Of a stretch of 64,000 nucleotides of DNA, positions 52,413-61,538 are shown piece after piece. The DNA is from Flavobacterium hercynium (lineage in GTDB: Bacteria > Bacteroidota > Bacteroidia > Flavobacteriales > Flavobacteriaceae). The notes below the pieces were generated by a model, which saw only the letters and a program-made list of their open reading frames with translations, was not told where the DNA came from and searched no databases. The DNA lies in assembly GCF_002217285.1 (NCBI RefSeq), contig NZ_MUGW01000008.1, positions 258,396-322,395 on the forward strand, in the 5' to 3' direction. The translations under genes and the position numbers were made by a program. How positions within the stretch are numbered: the first letter of the stretch is position 1; each line of letters opens with the position of its first letter.

Positions 52413-52765
52413 AATGTTTATGATTTTATTGAGGCGCAAATATATATCTTTTTTAAGTTCAAAGGTTCAGAGATGCAAAGGTTCTAATGTTTTTTAGCCC
52501 ACAGATTATTCGGATGTAACAGATGTAACGGTGATTAAAATTATTTGTCTGATTAACCACCTAAAGTTTTCGTGATTTAAAATAAACAATAAAAATCTGC
52601 GCAAATCTGTTAGAATTAGCGTCATCTGTGTGCCATTTTAATCACTATAAAACAGAAGTTTTCGTTTTTTAAGGTCTTTGGATTTGAAGTGCGTATCTTT
52701 GCAGACTAAATTTTATGATTCGTGAATTTATAATTCGCAATTCATAATTTATAATTAAAAAACAA
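52413..52765. other. Intergenic region with two promoters and degenerate repeats
   Basis: 353 bases, no gene. CAAATATA at 52437-52444 is TATATTTG on the minus strand, a -7 box for cvpA. TATCTTTG at 52694-52701 is a plus-strand -7 box for the next gene. Between them are words such as AAATCTGCGCAAATCTG and CATCTGTGTGCC, typical of flavobacterial intergenic repeats, and near 52720-52755 an AATTCGCAATTCATAATTTA word related to the one at 6.3-6.5 kb. Confidence 0.55.
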
Positions 52766-53122
52766 ATGTCCAGAGATACACAATTAAAAGAGCGTTGGGA
52801 AAAGCTCGTCGATATACTTTCAAATCAATTTTCGCAAGGCGAAGACCTAGATTTAGATGCCATAATTTACCTAATTGGAGTTCAGGAACTCGGAAAAGTA
52901 CACCGTGAATTCAAAAAAGACGAAAAACTCAATCTAATGCATATTGCCATTTGCAGATTATTAGAACCTTATGGGTTTTATGAATTCGAATTTTTTGACG
53001 AAGAAGGCTGGCCACATTATAAGGTAAAAGAAGAATTGCCACCACTAAAAGCAGGAGAACAATCGGTATTGATGAAAGAAGCCATTGTCAATTATTTTTT
53101 AGAACGAAAACTTATTGAATAG
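52766..53122 (+). CDS. Conserved small protein, unknown function
   Basis: A 118-residue soluble, acidic, mostly helical protein (KERWEKLVDILSNQF, DLDAIIYLIGVQELGKVHRE, KDEKLNLMHIAICRLLEPYG) with a C-terminal YFLERKL. No signal, membrane helix or Cys pairs. I recall it as a conserved flavobacterial protein without assigned function. It has its own promoter box (52694-52701). No catalytic motif visible. Confidence 0.72.
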   Translation: MSRDTQLKERWEKLVDILSNQFSQGEDLDLDAIIYLIGVQELGKVHREFKKDEKLNLMHIAICRLLEPYGFYEFEFFDEEGWPHYKVKEELPPLKAGEQSVLMKEAIVNYFLERKLIE

Positions 53123-53207
53123 TTTTTTAGTTATCATTCCAGTTTTCAATATCTGTGGACTGGAATGCTAACTGAAAATAGCACTTTAAAATTTAGTAAA
53201 AAAAGAG

Positions 53208-53735
53208 ATGTGTAGATATGCCATGGTTTCCTATAAACCACATTACGCTTGTTTTAATTGTCGAAAAACATTTAAGAGGAGATTGATGAATGATATAAAC
53301 AGAGGTGAGAAATCAGACCAGGAAGCCAAATGTCCGGAATGTGCAGCATTAATGGCCAATATGGGACTTGATTTTGAGTCACCAAAAAAGGATGATGTAA
53401 AAAAATGGGAACACATTAAAAGTTTGTATACTGTTGGCATTACATTTCACTCTTGCGGATGCAGTGGACCGGGTTATATTCCGAATTCAAAAGAAAAATT
53501 ATTGGAGTATTTTGAAGATATGAAAGCAAAATATCTTAAAAATATTGATTTTTGGCGCACACGAATTGAGCCAGCTACTAAAAGTGAAATCGATAAAGAC
53601 AGGAATAAAAACTGGACTAAATTTGGTCCTTTTTCATCACGTTCTAAAAAAGAAATTATTAAGAATCAGGAAGGAATAGACTTTTGGCTTGAAAAAGTAA
53701 AGCAAATTGAAGGTAAAATTAGCCTCATAAAATAG
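53208..53735 (+). CDS. Zinc-ribbon-like protein, unknown function
   Basis: A 175-residue soluble protein with two CxxC pairs: YACFNCRKTF near residues 14-18 and AKCPECAAL near 40-46, spaced as a zinc ribbon. A further HSCGCSGPGYIP follows near residue 82. The C-terminal half is charged and helical (KEKLLEYFEDMKAKYLKN). A start at the second Met (AMVSYKPHY) is possible. It may bind nucleic acid or protein; no named family recognised. It lies just before pheS with its own short flank. Confidence 0.7.
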   Translation: MCRYAMVSYKPHYACFNCRKTFKRRLMNDINRGEKSDQEAKCPECAALMANMGLDFESPKKDDVKKWEHIKSLYTVGITFHSCGCSGPGYIPNSKEKLLEYFEDMKAKYLKNIDFWRTRIEPATKSEIDKDRNKNWTKFGPFSSRSKKEIIKNQEGIDFWLEKVKQIEGKISLIK

Positions 53736-53777
53736 ATTATTAAATTTGAAGGAAACTTTAGATTTTAAATATTATAC

Positions 53778-53804
53778 TTGGAACAAATTCCTTAAATTTG
53801 TTCC
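53778..53804 (+). promoter_or_regulatory. Palindrome overlapping a -7 box upstream of pheS
   Basis: GGAACAAATT (53780-53789) and AATTTGTTCC (53795-53804) form a perfect 10-bp inverted repeat with a 5-base centre. TAAATTTG at 53793-53800 is a perfect TAnnTTTG within it, 23 bases before the pheS ATG. It is either an operator on the promoter or coincidence. Confidence 0.45.
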
Positions 53805-53822
53805 CTCAATTATGGCAGGAAA

Positions 53823-54842
53823 ATGATAGACAAGATAAAACAGCATATAGAGGAAGCTAAAGCCTTTAATGATAAAAATAAAGAATCCTTAGAGCAATTT
53901 CGTATAAAATATTTGGGTAGTAAAGGATTATTAAAAGAACTTTTTACAGAGTTCAAAAATATTCCAAACGACCAGAAAAAAGATTTCGGACAAGTAATAA
54001 ATACTTTAAAAGCTGTTGCAGAAGAAAAAGTACGTCTTATTCAGGAAGAACTGGAAAGCAAAGAAGAAGTAAAAGGTATTTTTGGTGATTTAACTAGATC
54101 ATCAGAACCTGTAATTATTGGTTCGCGTCATCCTATTTCTATTGTTAAAAATCAAATAATAGATGTTTTTGCTAATATCGGATTCAACGTTTCCGAAGGT
54201 CCGGAAATCGAAGACGACTGGCATAACTTTACAGCATTGAACTTACCGGAATACCATCCGGCACGTGATATGCAGGATACTTTTTTCATACAAACGAATC
54301 CAGACGTGTTGTTGCGTACGCATACATCATCTGTTCAGGTGCGTTATATGGAAAATAACAAACCGCCAATCCGTACCATTTCTCCGGGACGTGTTTTTCG
54401 TAATGAAGCAATTTCATCACGGTCGCACTGTATCTTTCATCAGGTAGAAGGATTGTACATCGACAAAGATGTTTCGTTTGCAGACTTAAAACAAACCCTG
54501 CTTTACTTTACGAAAGAAATGTTTGGTAAATCGAAGATTCGTTTGCGTCCGTCTTACTTTCCGTTTACAGAGCCTAGCGCCGAAATTGATATTTACTGGG
54601 GACTAAAAACAGAAACCGATTATCGTATTACAAAAGGAACAGGCTGGTTAGAAATTGGAGGTTGCGGAATGGTAGATCCAAACGTTCTTAAAAATTGCGA
54701 TATCAATCCGGACGAATATAACGGTTTTGCTTTCGGAATGGGAATAGAGCGTATTGCCATGTTGTTGTATCAAATTGGTGATATTCGTATGTTTTATGAA
54801 AATGACGTACGTTTCTTAGAGCAATTCAAAGCAAATATATAA
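53823..54842 (+). CDS. pheS: Phenylalanyl-tRNA synthetase alpha subunit
   Basis: A 339-residue class II synthetase alpha chain, which pairs with PheT to charge tRNA-Phe. N-terminal coiled coil, then the catalytic core: [55 protein letters not shown] (motif 2), [10 protein letters not shown], and motif 3 [16 protein letters not shown] near the end. Length is normal. pheT is not adjacent, as is usual in many Bacteroidota. A hairpin terminator follows. Confidence 0.97.
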   Translation: MIDKIKQHIEEAKAFNDKNKESLEQFRIKYLGSKGLLKELFTEFKNIPNDQKKDFGQVINTLKAVAEEKVRLIQEELESKEEVKGIFGDLTRSSEPVIIGSRHPISIVKNQIIDVFANIGFNVSEGPEIEDDWHNFTALNLPEYHPARDMQDTFFIQTNPDVLLRTHTSSVQVRYMENNKPPIRTISPGRVFRNEAISSRSHCIFHQVEGLYIDKDVSFADLKQTLLYFTKEMFGKSKIRLRPSYFPFTEPSAEIDIYWGLKTETDYRITKGTGWLEIGGCGMVDPNVLKNCDINPDEYNGFAFGMGIERIAMLLYQIGDIRMFYENDVRFLEQFKANI

Positions 54843-54856
54843 TTTAAGCCGAAGGT

Positions 54857-54896
54857 CAAAAGTCGAAAGTCTCCTAATTGGGGCTTTCGACTTTTG
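54857..54896 (+). terminator. Hairpin after pheS
   Basis: CAAAAGTCGAAAG (54857-54869) and CTTTCGACTTTTG (54884-54896): a perfect 13-bp stem with a 14-base loop. The following sequence is only moderately T-rich. Confidence 0.7.
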
Positions 54897-54917
54897 GCTT
54901 TATAACTTTTTACACTT

Positions 54918-55325
54918 ATGAAAAAAGATATTACAATCCCCGAAGTAGAAAACGTTTTTTTAGCTGCTGTTCAGGAATGGAGCGACGACTTTATGGAAAA
55001 AGTATGGTACGCTTATTTAGTAAACGACAGTGATTTTAATTTAGATAGCGTTATGGTAGTTTCAAAAGCATTTGGAACCATCGATGGAGAAATGAAAAAA
55101 ACTTCTGTTTTACGTCATGCTTTTGTTGAAGTTCCTGCCGTTTCAGTAGTAAAAATCGAAATGGTTGAAAAAAGCCTTCTGGTTTTAAACAACGAATTCA
55201 TGGTAACGTTCTTCATCGGAAACACATTATACGATAAAAAATTCATCTTCAAATCAAACCTAATCAACGAAAACAATACGGAGGAAGTGCCAATTTTGTT
55301 TGTTGAAGGAATTATGGTGAAGTGA
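54918..55325 (+). CDS. Conserved protein following pheS, unknown function
   Basis: A 135-residue soluble protein without signal or membrane helix. Beta-rich, with text such as EKVWYAYLVNDSDFNLDSVM, LRHAFVEVPAVSVVKIEMVE and FIFKSNLI. It commonly follows pheS in flavobacteria and is sometimes mislabelled as a PheRS subunit, but it has no synthetase motifs. Function unknown. It has a strong terminator of its own. Confidence 0.75.
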   Translation: MKKDITIPEVENVFLAAVQEWSDDFMEKVWYAYLVNDSDFNLDSVMVVSKAFGTIDGEMKKTSVLRHAFVEVPAVSVVKIEMVEKSLLVLNNEFMVTFFIGNTLYDKKFIFKSNLINENNTEEVPILFVEGIMVK

Positions 55326-55385
55326 TTTTAAATTTTAGATTTTAGAATGTAGATTTTAGATTTAAAAGAATATTCAACTATACAT

Positions 55386-55425
55386 AAAGGAGCCGGGATT
55401 TACTGCTAAATCCCGGCTCTTTTTT
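55386..55425 (+). terminator. Strong terminator between the pheS region and gpsA
   Basis: GAGCCGGGATTTA (55390-55402) / TAAATCCCGGCTC (55407-55419), a perfect 13-bp stem with a 4-base loop followed by six T. It also helps insulate the convergent gpsA. Confidence 0.92.
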
Positions 55426-55480
55426 ATATTCAATAGTAAAGTTAAAGTCTTTACTCTATTTTCTTTTTTCTCAAAAAAAC

Positions 55481-56476
55481 CTAGTCCAAAGACTCCGTTA
55501 ATTTCTTAAACACAGACTTGGCATCTTTTCCTTCGTATAAGATAGAATAAACAGCATCGATAATAGGTGTTTTTGCACCGTAACCCTGATTTAGTTTATA
55601 AGCACTTTTAGTAGCGTAATATCCTTCCGCAACCATGCTCATTTCCATCATAGCACTTTTTACTGTATAACCTTTTCCAATCATATTTCCGAACATTCTG
55701 TTTCTTGAAAACACCGAATATCCTGTAACCAATAAATCGCCCAAATAAGCAGAGTCATTAATGTTACGTTTCATTTTATGCACTTTTCGGATGAATTTTT
55801 TCATTTCACGTATTCCGTTACTCATCATAACCGATTGAAAATTATCGCCATAACCTAATCCATGAGCGATTCCGGCAGCAATAGCATAGATGTTTTTAAG
55901 CATCGCAGCGTATTCAGTTCCAATAATGTCGTCTGAAATTTTTGCCTTAATGTAATTTCCGGAAAGTGTTTTAGCAACCGTTTTTGCTTTGTTTGGATCT
56001 CCGCAGGCGATGGTTAAATACGAAAGCCTTTCTAAAGCTACTTCTTCAGCATGACAAGGACCGGTGATAACACCAATGTTGTAATACGGAATATCGTATT
56101 GAATATGAAAATGCTCTCCAACAATCAAACTTGTTTCAGGAACAATTCCTTTAATAGCAGAGAAGATTATTTTATCACTTAAGGAAACCGTTAAGTTTTT
56201 TAATTCAGTATCTAGAAACGCAGAAGGAATAGCAAAAATAATGTAATCTGCATATTCTACCGCTTCGTTAATATTATTGGTTAGCTTAAGCTTTTTAGTA
56301 TCAAATTCTACTGAACTTAAATAATTGGGATTGTGCTTGTATTTCTGAATGTGCTCGATCGCTGCGTCATTACGCATATACCACGCAATTTCTGAAAGAT
56401 TTACGCATAACATCTTTGCAATCGCCGTCGCCCAGCTTCCACCTCCAATTACTGCAAATTTTAAATTTTCGCTCAT
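55481..56476 (-). CDS. gpsA: Glycerol-3-phosphate dehydrogenase [NAD(P)+]
   Basis: A 331-residue cytoplasmic enzyme that reduces dihydroxyacetone phosphate to sn-glycerol 3-phosphate for phospholipid synthesis. N-terminal Rossmann motif FAVIGGGSWATAIAKML, then ADYIIFAIPSAFL, FSAIKGIVPET, the GPCHAEEVA block, and the substrate-binding region GTEYAAMLKNIYAIAAGIAHGLGYGDN, with the catalytic Lys in LKNIYA. C-terminal helical domain is complete (YLGDLLVTGYSVFSRNRMFG). Length normal, single gene, own promoter. Confidence 0.96.
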   Translation of the reverse strand: MSENLKFAVIGGGSWATAIAKMLCVNLSEIAWYMRNDAAIEHIQKYKHNPNYLSSVEFDTKKLKLTNNINEAVEYADYIIFAIPSAFLDTELKNLTVSLSDKIIFSAIKGIVPETSLIVGEHFHIQYDIPYYNIGVITGPCHAEEVALERLSYLTIACGDPNKAKTVAKTLSGNYIKAKISDDIIGTEYAAMLKNIYAIAAGIAHGLGYGDNFQSVMMSNGIREMKKFIRKVHKMKRNINDSAYLGDLLVTGYSVFSRNRMFGNMIGKGYTVKSAMMEMSMVAEGYYATKSAYKLNQGYGAKTPIIDAVYSILYEGKDAKSVFKKLTESLD

Positions 56477-56494
56477 TTTTTTATTAATTTAAAA

Positions 56495-56526
56495 CAAAAG
56501 TACTTAATAATGCAGAAATAACACAA
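56495..56526 (-). promoter_or_regulatory. Promoter of gpsA
   Basis: The minus strand has TTG (complement of 56524-56526), a 21-base spacer, and TACTTTTG (complement of 56495-56502), a full match to the Bacteroidota promoter, about 19 bases before the ATG. Confidence 0.62.
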
Positions 56527-56658
56527 AAACTGATTTAAGAAAATTTTGAAAACTATGGAATCCGTTTCTTTTTTTGTGCGATTTACCTAAAATGAGAACA
56601 AAGCTAATGTGTAAATCTGTTTTTATTTAAAAAAAGGGAATCATCATTTAAAAATCAT

Positions 56659-56666
56659 TAGTTTTG
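56659..56666 (+). promoter_or_regulatory. Candidate -7 box of the YwqK/MORN-like gene
   Basis: TAGTTTTG, a perfect TAnnTTTG. It overlaps a possible TTG start at 56664, so the ATG at 56685 is the more likely start. Confidence 0.45.
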
Positions 56667-56684
56667 GTGAAATTTCTCTCAAAT

Positions 56685-59180
56685 ATGACCAATAAATTTT
56701 ACACGCTTGTTTTAATGCTGACAGCAACCCATTTTTATGCTCAAGAATCAAATCTCACTTATTTTGATGAGAACTGGGATAAAACAAAAAAAGAGAATGC
56801 ATCTTATTACAGAATCAGCCCTTCTAAAACGGTTAAAGATCTGACGTTGCTTGAAGATTTTTACATAAGTAAAGCACCGCAATTTCAAGGATACACTTTA
56901 AAAAGTGATGAGAATGCTTATGTAGGAGATGTAATTTGGTACGATGCAAACGGTTTTGATCTTTCATTTTATAAATACTATAATAATACGGCTGTTCCTG
57001 TTCTGACGTATTATTATCCGAATGGAAAAAAACGCAAAACGATTAGCTATAAAAACGGCAGGAAGAACGGAGAAACAATCGTGTACCATCAGGACGGAAC
57101 CATTTTAATAAAAGGTGTTTATCTGGATGGAAAACCTGTAAGCGGAAGTTTTGAGGATATTAATGATTGGGACTATTATCGCACTAATAAAGTAGACAGA
57201 AATCGAAAGAAAGAACAAGGCGACGATCCTGTGATTACAGCATATCCTGTAGTTGAGGAATCGAATGCAATTGTTACTTCTAAAGGTAAAAAAACTGTAG
57301 AGCGTAAACTTATTTCCGTAAAAACATTTTGGATTAATTCGAAACAGCTTGCACAAGAAACAACTTATAATGTTAAAGAGTATGTTATGAATCCAATTAA
57401 GCAAGTAAATTACGATGCTGCTGGAAAATTGATTCAAACATTAAATGAAGGTGATTTTGAGACGTATGGAAAAAACTTTTTCACAGGAATTGGTTTTCAG
57501 TATTATCTGCAGAACAATTTTGCTGTGGCGATTAAATCTAAGACTTCCTATAAAAAGGGTATTAAATCAGGAGAAGAAATTAAATATCATCCTAACGGAA
57601 AAGTAGCTGAAACTACGAAGTTTATAAATGGTAATATTGAGGGGGAGCAAATTGCATATAACGAAAAAGGAACGGTTATAAAAAAACGTACTTATAAAAA
57701 CGGAAAACCTTTTGACGGTAATTTCGATGAAACTTTTTCGGGTGGATTACTTGCAAATCAAAATTATGTGCAAGGACTAAAACAAGGAGAATCAATTATA
57801 AAAACGGATAAAGATAGTCTTGTTGCGAAAGGAATTTATAAAGATGGAAAACCTTATAATGGAACTTTTATCGAAACAAAAGATAAGGATCATAATGAGT
57901 TGATTCAGGTCGTGAATTTCAAAAAAAATGGATTGCAAAAAGTTTTTGATTATAATATCGACAACATTATAAAAACATACAATTCCAAGGAGGATATCTT
58001 AAATGGAGAAACGACTTTTTATGACAAAGGAAAAGTAACAGGAATAATAGAGTACAAGAATGATTTGCCTTATAATGGGGAGTTGACAGATTCTGAAAAA
58101 CGTACGATATTCAAAAACGGAGAAATGACCGAAGAAGTGTTTTATAAAAATAAATATGGAAGTATGTCAGATGAAAATGTTCGCAAACAGAAACAGTACA
58201 CAAACGGAAAATTAACAAAAATAATAGATAAGTCTTTTTATATCGCAGATATTGGCGGGGATGCTTTCGAAGGAATTTACAAAGACGAGAAACCGTATCA
58301 AGGTTATTTTGCAACCGATTTTCGAGAATTCAATTACGTAGAATATTACGAAAAAGGAGAGCTAAAGTACCAATATTCAAACAACTATTTGGAGAATATG
58401 GATAGGTACGATCATCCTCTTTATGATATAAAATCAACATACAAAGACGGAAAAATCTTTGACGGACCGGAATACATTAAAATTGATCATTTCTTTATGA
58501 CCAAATATTGGACAAACGGCATGTTACAGCGCTACGATTGTGATGTTTTTGCGGTACATTATTTCAATAGAATTCAGTTTGCATTGAAAAATAATACAAT
58601 CGAAATCAATGAGTTCAGGAAAAAGAAAATCGGAAAAATAACGAAAGAAAAAGTAAATAATAAGGAAGTAAGTAAATTATGGATAGATGAAAAAGTAATT
58701 ATGTCAAGTACTTCGGTAGAAGTTAGTAACGTAATTCCTGAGAAAGCCGCAAGCATTGCTTACACAGAATGGAATAATAAAATAGATGCCAAAATTTTAA
58801 ATTTTGATCAAAATATTGCTGACGACAGAGAAGATTCTGAGATTTTCTACAGTATTTTCACCGCTAATATTGATGATCGTAAAACAATTGTAGAAAACTT
58901 CAACAGTATAGCAAATAATTTTTCAACAGGCAAGAATGTCGAAAGTATCTTTGGAAAGCACAGGGGAAATAGTATGATTGCAGGCATCTATTTTAATGAA
59001 GTCGGAAAACCGGATTCGGGAGTTTTGATCTTAAAGAATAAAGAAAACCAGTACGATCTTCAGGCATTCCTGTACGGAAAAATGTTAGAAGAAATTAAAA
59101 ATACCGATTTGAAGAATATGAAGAAAGCGGTAGAAAAACTAAATGATGCGATCACTAAAAAATTAAACGAAAGAAATTAA
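56685..59180 (+). CDS. Large secreted YwqK/MORN-like repeat protein
   Basis: An 831-residue protein with signal peptide MTNKFYTLVLMLTATHFYAQ from the ATG at 56685. The N-terminal two thirds contain repeated units with pattern Y-x-NGK-x-(x)-x-x-YKNG-x-x-NG (YYPNGKKRKTISYKNGRKNG, KYHPNGKVAETTKFINGN, TYKNGKPFDGNF, YKDGKPYNGTF, YKDEKPYQGYF). These are the WD/MORN-like repeats of the YwqK family. The last about 220 residues are non-repetitive, with helices at the C-terminus (LKNMKKAVEKLNDAITKKLN). Function unknown; such repeats usually make a flat beta surface for binding. Confidence 0.82.
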   Translation: MTNKFYTLVLMLTATHFYAQESNLTYFDENWDKTKKENASYYRISPSKTVKDLTLLEDFYISKAPQFQGYTLKSDENAYVGDVIWYDANGFDLSFYKYYNNTAVPVLTYYYPNGKKRKTISYKNGRKNGETIVYHQDGTILIKGVYLDGKPVSGSFEDINDWDYYRTNKVDRNRKKEQGDDPVITAYPVVEESNAIVTSKGKKTVERKLISVKTFWINSKQLAQETTYNVKEYVMNPIKQVNYDAAGKLIQTLNEGDFETYGKNFFTGIGFQYYLQNNFAVAIKSKTSYKKGIKSGEEIKYHPNGKVAETTKFINGNIEGEQIAYNEKGTVIKKRTYKNGKPFDGNFDETFSGGLLANQNYVQGLKQGESIIKTDKDSLVAKGIYKDGKPYNGTFIETKDKDHNELIQVVNFKKNGLQKVFDYNIDNIIKTYNSKEDILNGETTFYDKGKVTGIIEYKNDLPYNGELTDSEKRTIFKNGEMTEEVFYKNKYGSMSDENVRKQKQYTNGKLTKIIDKSFYIADIGGDAFEGIYKDEKPYQGYFATDFREFNYVEYYEKGELKYQYSNNYLENMDRYDHPLYDIKSTYKDGKIFDGPEYIKIDHFFMTKYWTNGMLQRYDCDVFAVHYFNRIQFALKNNTIEINEFRKKKIGKITKEKVNNKEVSKLWIDEKVIMSSTSVEVSNVIPEKAASIAYTEWNNKIDAKILNFDQNIADDREDSEIFYSIFTANIDDRKTIVENFNSIANNFSTGKNVESIFGKHRGNSMIAGIYFNEVGKPDSGVLILKNKENQYDLQAFLYGKMLEEIKNTDLKNMKKAVEKLNDAITKKLNERN

Positions 59181-59297
59181 AAAAAATATTTCACTAGCTA
59201 CACAATAAAAGTAAGAATACTACGTTAACACTCTTTATAAATTAGAGTTTAATGAGTTTAACAAAAATTGAGTTAGTTAGTTTTGTTTTAGTATTGT

Positions 59298-59334
59298 AAA
59301 AAGGCGTTCCTAATAATTTAAGAACGCCTTTTTC
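59298..59334. terminator. Terminator between the YwqK-like gene and the alcohol dehydrogenase
   Basis: AAAAAGGCGTTC (59298-59309) / GAACGCCTTTTT (59322-59333): a perfect 12-bp stem. It can serve both convergent genes. Confidence 0.9.
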
Positions 59335-59359
59335 ATTTTAGTTTCAGAAAGCTGAAAAT

Positions 59360-60517
59360 TTAGTAACTCATTTCTACAATAGATTTTACCTTATCTAAAG
59401 TAATCAATTGTTTTTCACCTAAACCTTTCCAGCCTCTTTCATCAAAGCGAGATACGATAAAATCAGCAGTTTTGCTGTAATCGTCTGTGTATTGAGAAAG
59501 TTTAGTATCCATTCCCATAGTGTGGAAAAATTCAACTGTTTTGTTAATCGCTTCTTTTGCTACTTCATCATCAGAACCTGTTAAATTAAAGATTCTTCTT
59601 CCGTATTGTGCTAATTTCCCTTTTTTGGTATCAAACATCACCGTGTATAAACTTGGCCCGATAATAGCCAGCGTTCTTGCGTGATCGATATCGTATAATG
59701 CTGTTAATTCATGACCAATCATGTGGGTTGCCCAATCAGAAGGAACTCCTTTTTGAATCAAACCGTTTAATGCCATTGTACAGCTCCACATAAAGTTAGA
59801 AGCCAAAGCATAATCTGTTGGATTTTCTGCTACTTTTGGACCAATTTCGATTAAGGTCTGCAAAATTCCTTCAGCAATTCTGTCTTGTAAATAACCTTCG
59901 TGCGGATACGTTAAGTATTGTTCCATAACGTGCGTGTAAGCATCTACAACACCATTTTGTAATTGTCTTTTTGGTAAAGACTCAATAACGGTAGGATCGC
60001 AAATAGAAAATTTAGGAAACAAAGCGCTTCCGCCAAAAGAAAGTTTTTCCTGAGTACTTTTAATCGTAACAACAGCTCCTGAATTCATTTCGCTTCCCGT
60101 TGCAGGTAAAGTCAAAACAGTTCCAAACGGTACCGCATTTTCTTTAATCAACAAACGTTTTTGTAAAATGTCAATTGGGTTTCCGTCAAAATTAACAGCA
60201 GCCGAAATAAATTTCACACCATCAATTACAGATCCACCACCAACAGCAAGAATAAAATCAATTTTTTCCGCTTTAATAACTTCAACAGCTTTCATTAAAG
60301 TTTCAAAATGCGGATTAGGTTCAATACCACCGAATTCAATAATATTAAAACCTTTTAAATTGTTGATTACCTGTTCGTGAATTCCGTTTTTAAAAATACT
60401 TCCACCACCGTAAGCCAATAATATTTTTGCGTCTTTTGGTACTAAAGTTGATAATTTTTCGATTTGCCCTTTTCCGAAGATTAAATTCGTCGGATTATAT
60501 AATTCAAAGTTTAACAT
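59360..60517 (-). CDS. Iron-containing alcohol dehydrogenase, YqhD/BDH-like
   Basis: 385 residues from the ATG at 60517 (MLNFELYNPTNLIFGKGQ), matching the length of YqhD; the longest frame adds 25 residues that look non-coding. NADPH-binding loop AVGGGSVIDGVKF, LTLPATGSEMNSGAVVT, and the metal ligands in NGVVDAYTHVMEQYL and MIGHELTALYDIDHARTLA. The enzyme reduces short aldehydes with NADPH and probably serves in detoxification. Its neighbour is a DJ-1/PfpI protein; both may belong to a response to reactive carbonyls, as inference. Confidence 0.93.
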   Translation of the reverse strand: MLNFELYNPTNLIFGKGQIEKLSTLVPKDAKILLAYGGGSIFKNGIHEQVINNLKGFNIIEFGGIEPNPHFETLMKAVEVIKAEKIDFILAVGGGSVIDGVKFISAAVNFDGNPIDILQKRLLIKENAVPFGTVLTLPATGSEMNSGAVVTIKSTQEKLSFGGSALFPKFSICDPTVIESLPKRQLQNGVVDAYTHVMEQYLTYPHEGYLQDRIAEGILQTLIEIGPKVAENPTDYALASNFMWSCTMALNGLIQKGVPSDWATHMIGHELTALYDIDHARTLAIIGPSLYTVMFDTKKGKLAQYGRRIFNLTGSDDEVAKEAINKTVEFFHTMGMDTKLSQYTDDYSKTADFIVSRFDERGWKGLGEKQLITLDKVKSIVEMSY

Positions 60518-60529
60518 GTGTTTTTTATT

Positions 60530-60688
60530 TAAAGTTGCTAAGATACTAAGTTGCTGAGGTTCTAAGTTTTTTTCTTGAAACTGATCCAGCAAGCTTAGTA
60601 TCTGTTTATTAATTAGCGAATAAGAGATTGAGTTTATAAGTTCCTAAGAGAAAACCTTAGCAACTTAGAACCTCAGAACCTTAGTAGC
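60530..60688. repeat. Inverted repeats between alcohol dehydrogenase and DJ-1-like gene
   Basis: Words of the type AAGTTGCTGAGGTTCTAAG (near 60550) and CTTAGCAACTTAGAACCTCAG (near 60656-60676) are inverted and slightly varied. They are recognisable as another common flavobacterial intergenic repeat. Together they could form a long stem. No gene seen. Confidence 0.6.
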
Positions 60689-61450
60689 TTATTTATTCAA
60701 TTTTTGCAATAATTTACCCGCTACTAATTTAGACGAAGCCGGGTTTTGTCCTGTGATTAAAAGTCCGTCTTCTACAGCATATGGTTGCCAATTTGGACCT
60801 TTAGAAAAATTTCCTCCATTTTGAGTTAAAGCATCTTCCAATAAAAATGGAACAACTTTACTTAATCCAACCGCTTCTTCTTCAGCGTTTGTAAATCCGG
60901 TTACTTTTTTACCTTTTACTAAAAATTCACCATTTACTTTTACGTTTTTCAAAACTGCAGGAGCATGACAAACAAAAGCAACCGGTTTTTTGTGAGTATA
61001 AAAAGATTCAATCAAAGCAATTGAACTTTTGTCCTCTACTAAATCCCATAATGGACCGTGACCTCCAGGATAAAAAACAGCGTCATAATCTTTTTGGTTA
61101 ATAGTCGAAAGTTTATGTGTGTTTTTTAATTTTTCCTGTAATGTTTTATCAGCATCAAAACGTTTCGTGTCTTCTGTTGCAGACGAAGGATCAGCACTTT
61201 TTGGATCAATTGGCGGCTGACCACCCAATGGAGAAGCAATTGTAATTTCTATTCCCTGATCTAATAATTCATAATACGGTGCAGCAAATTCTTCTGACCA
61301 GAATCCTGTTTTTTCGCCTGTGTTACCCAATTTATCATTGCTGGTTACCACAAATAATACTTTTTTCATCCCTATTTTTGTTTTTTGAGCTGTAGCAGCT
61401 GTGCTAAAAGCTGTAAATGCTATAATTGTGTAGAAAGCTATTTTTTTCAT
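60689..61450 (-). CDS. Secreted DJ-1/PfpI-family protein (Hsp31-like)
   Basis: 253 residues with a signal peptide (MKKIAFYTIIAFTAFSTAATAQ), so periplasmic. DJ-1/PfpI fold: KVLFVVTSNDKLG, a glutamate region TGFWSEEFAAPYYELLDQGI, AVFYPGGHGPLWDL, and the nucleophile elbow AFVCHAPAVLKN with Cys161. The closest functional relatives are Hsp31-type glyoxalase III/chaperones. It is divergent from a LysR regulator (89-bp gap). A -7 box TAAATTTG is at 61470-61477 on the minus strand. Confidence 0.9.
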   Translation of the reverse strand: MKKIAFYTIIAFTAFSTAATAQKTKIGMKKVLFVVTSNDKLGNTGEKTGFWSEEFAAPYYELLDQGIEITIASPLGGQPPIDPKSADPSSATEDTKRFDADKTLQEKLKNTHKLSTINQKDYDAVFYPGGHGPLWDLVEDKSSIALIESFYTHKKPVAFVCHAPAVLKNVKVNGEFLVKGKKVTGFTNAEEEAVGLSKVVPFLLEDALTQNGGNFSKGPNWQPYAVEDGLLITGQNPASSKLVAGKLLQKLNK

Positions 61451-61538
61451 AATATTTTAAAATTTTTGACAAATTTACGCTTTAAGTGATATCAGTAAAA
61501 ATAAAATAAACTATGTTTGTTATAAAAATATTTATGTC

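Noticed and set aside
60518..60592. N-terminal extension of the alcohol dehydrogenase
   Set aside because: The extra 25 residues fall in an interspersed repeat; the ATG at 60517 gives the normal family length.
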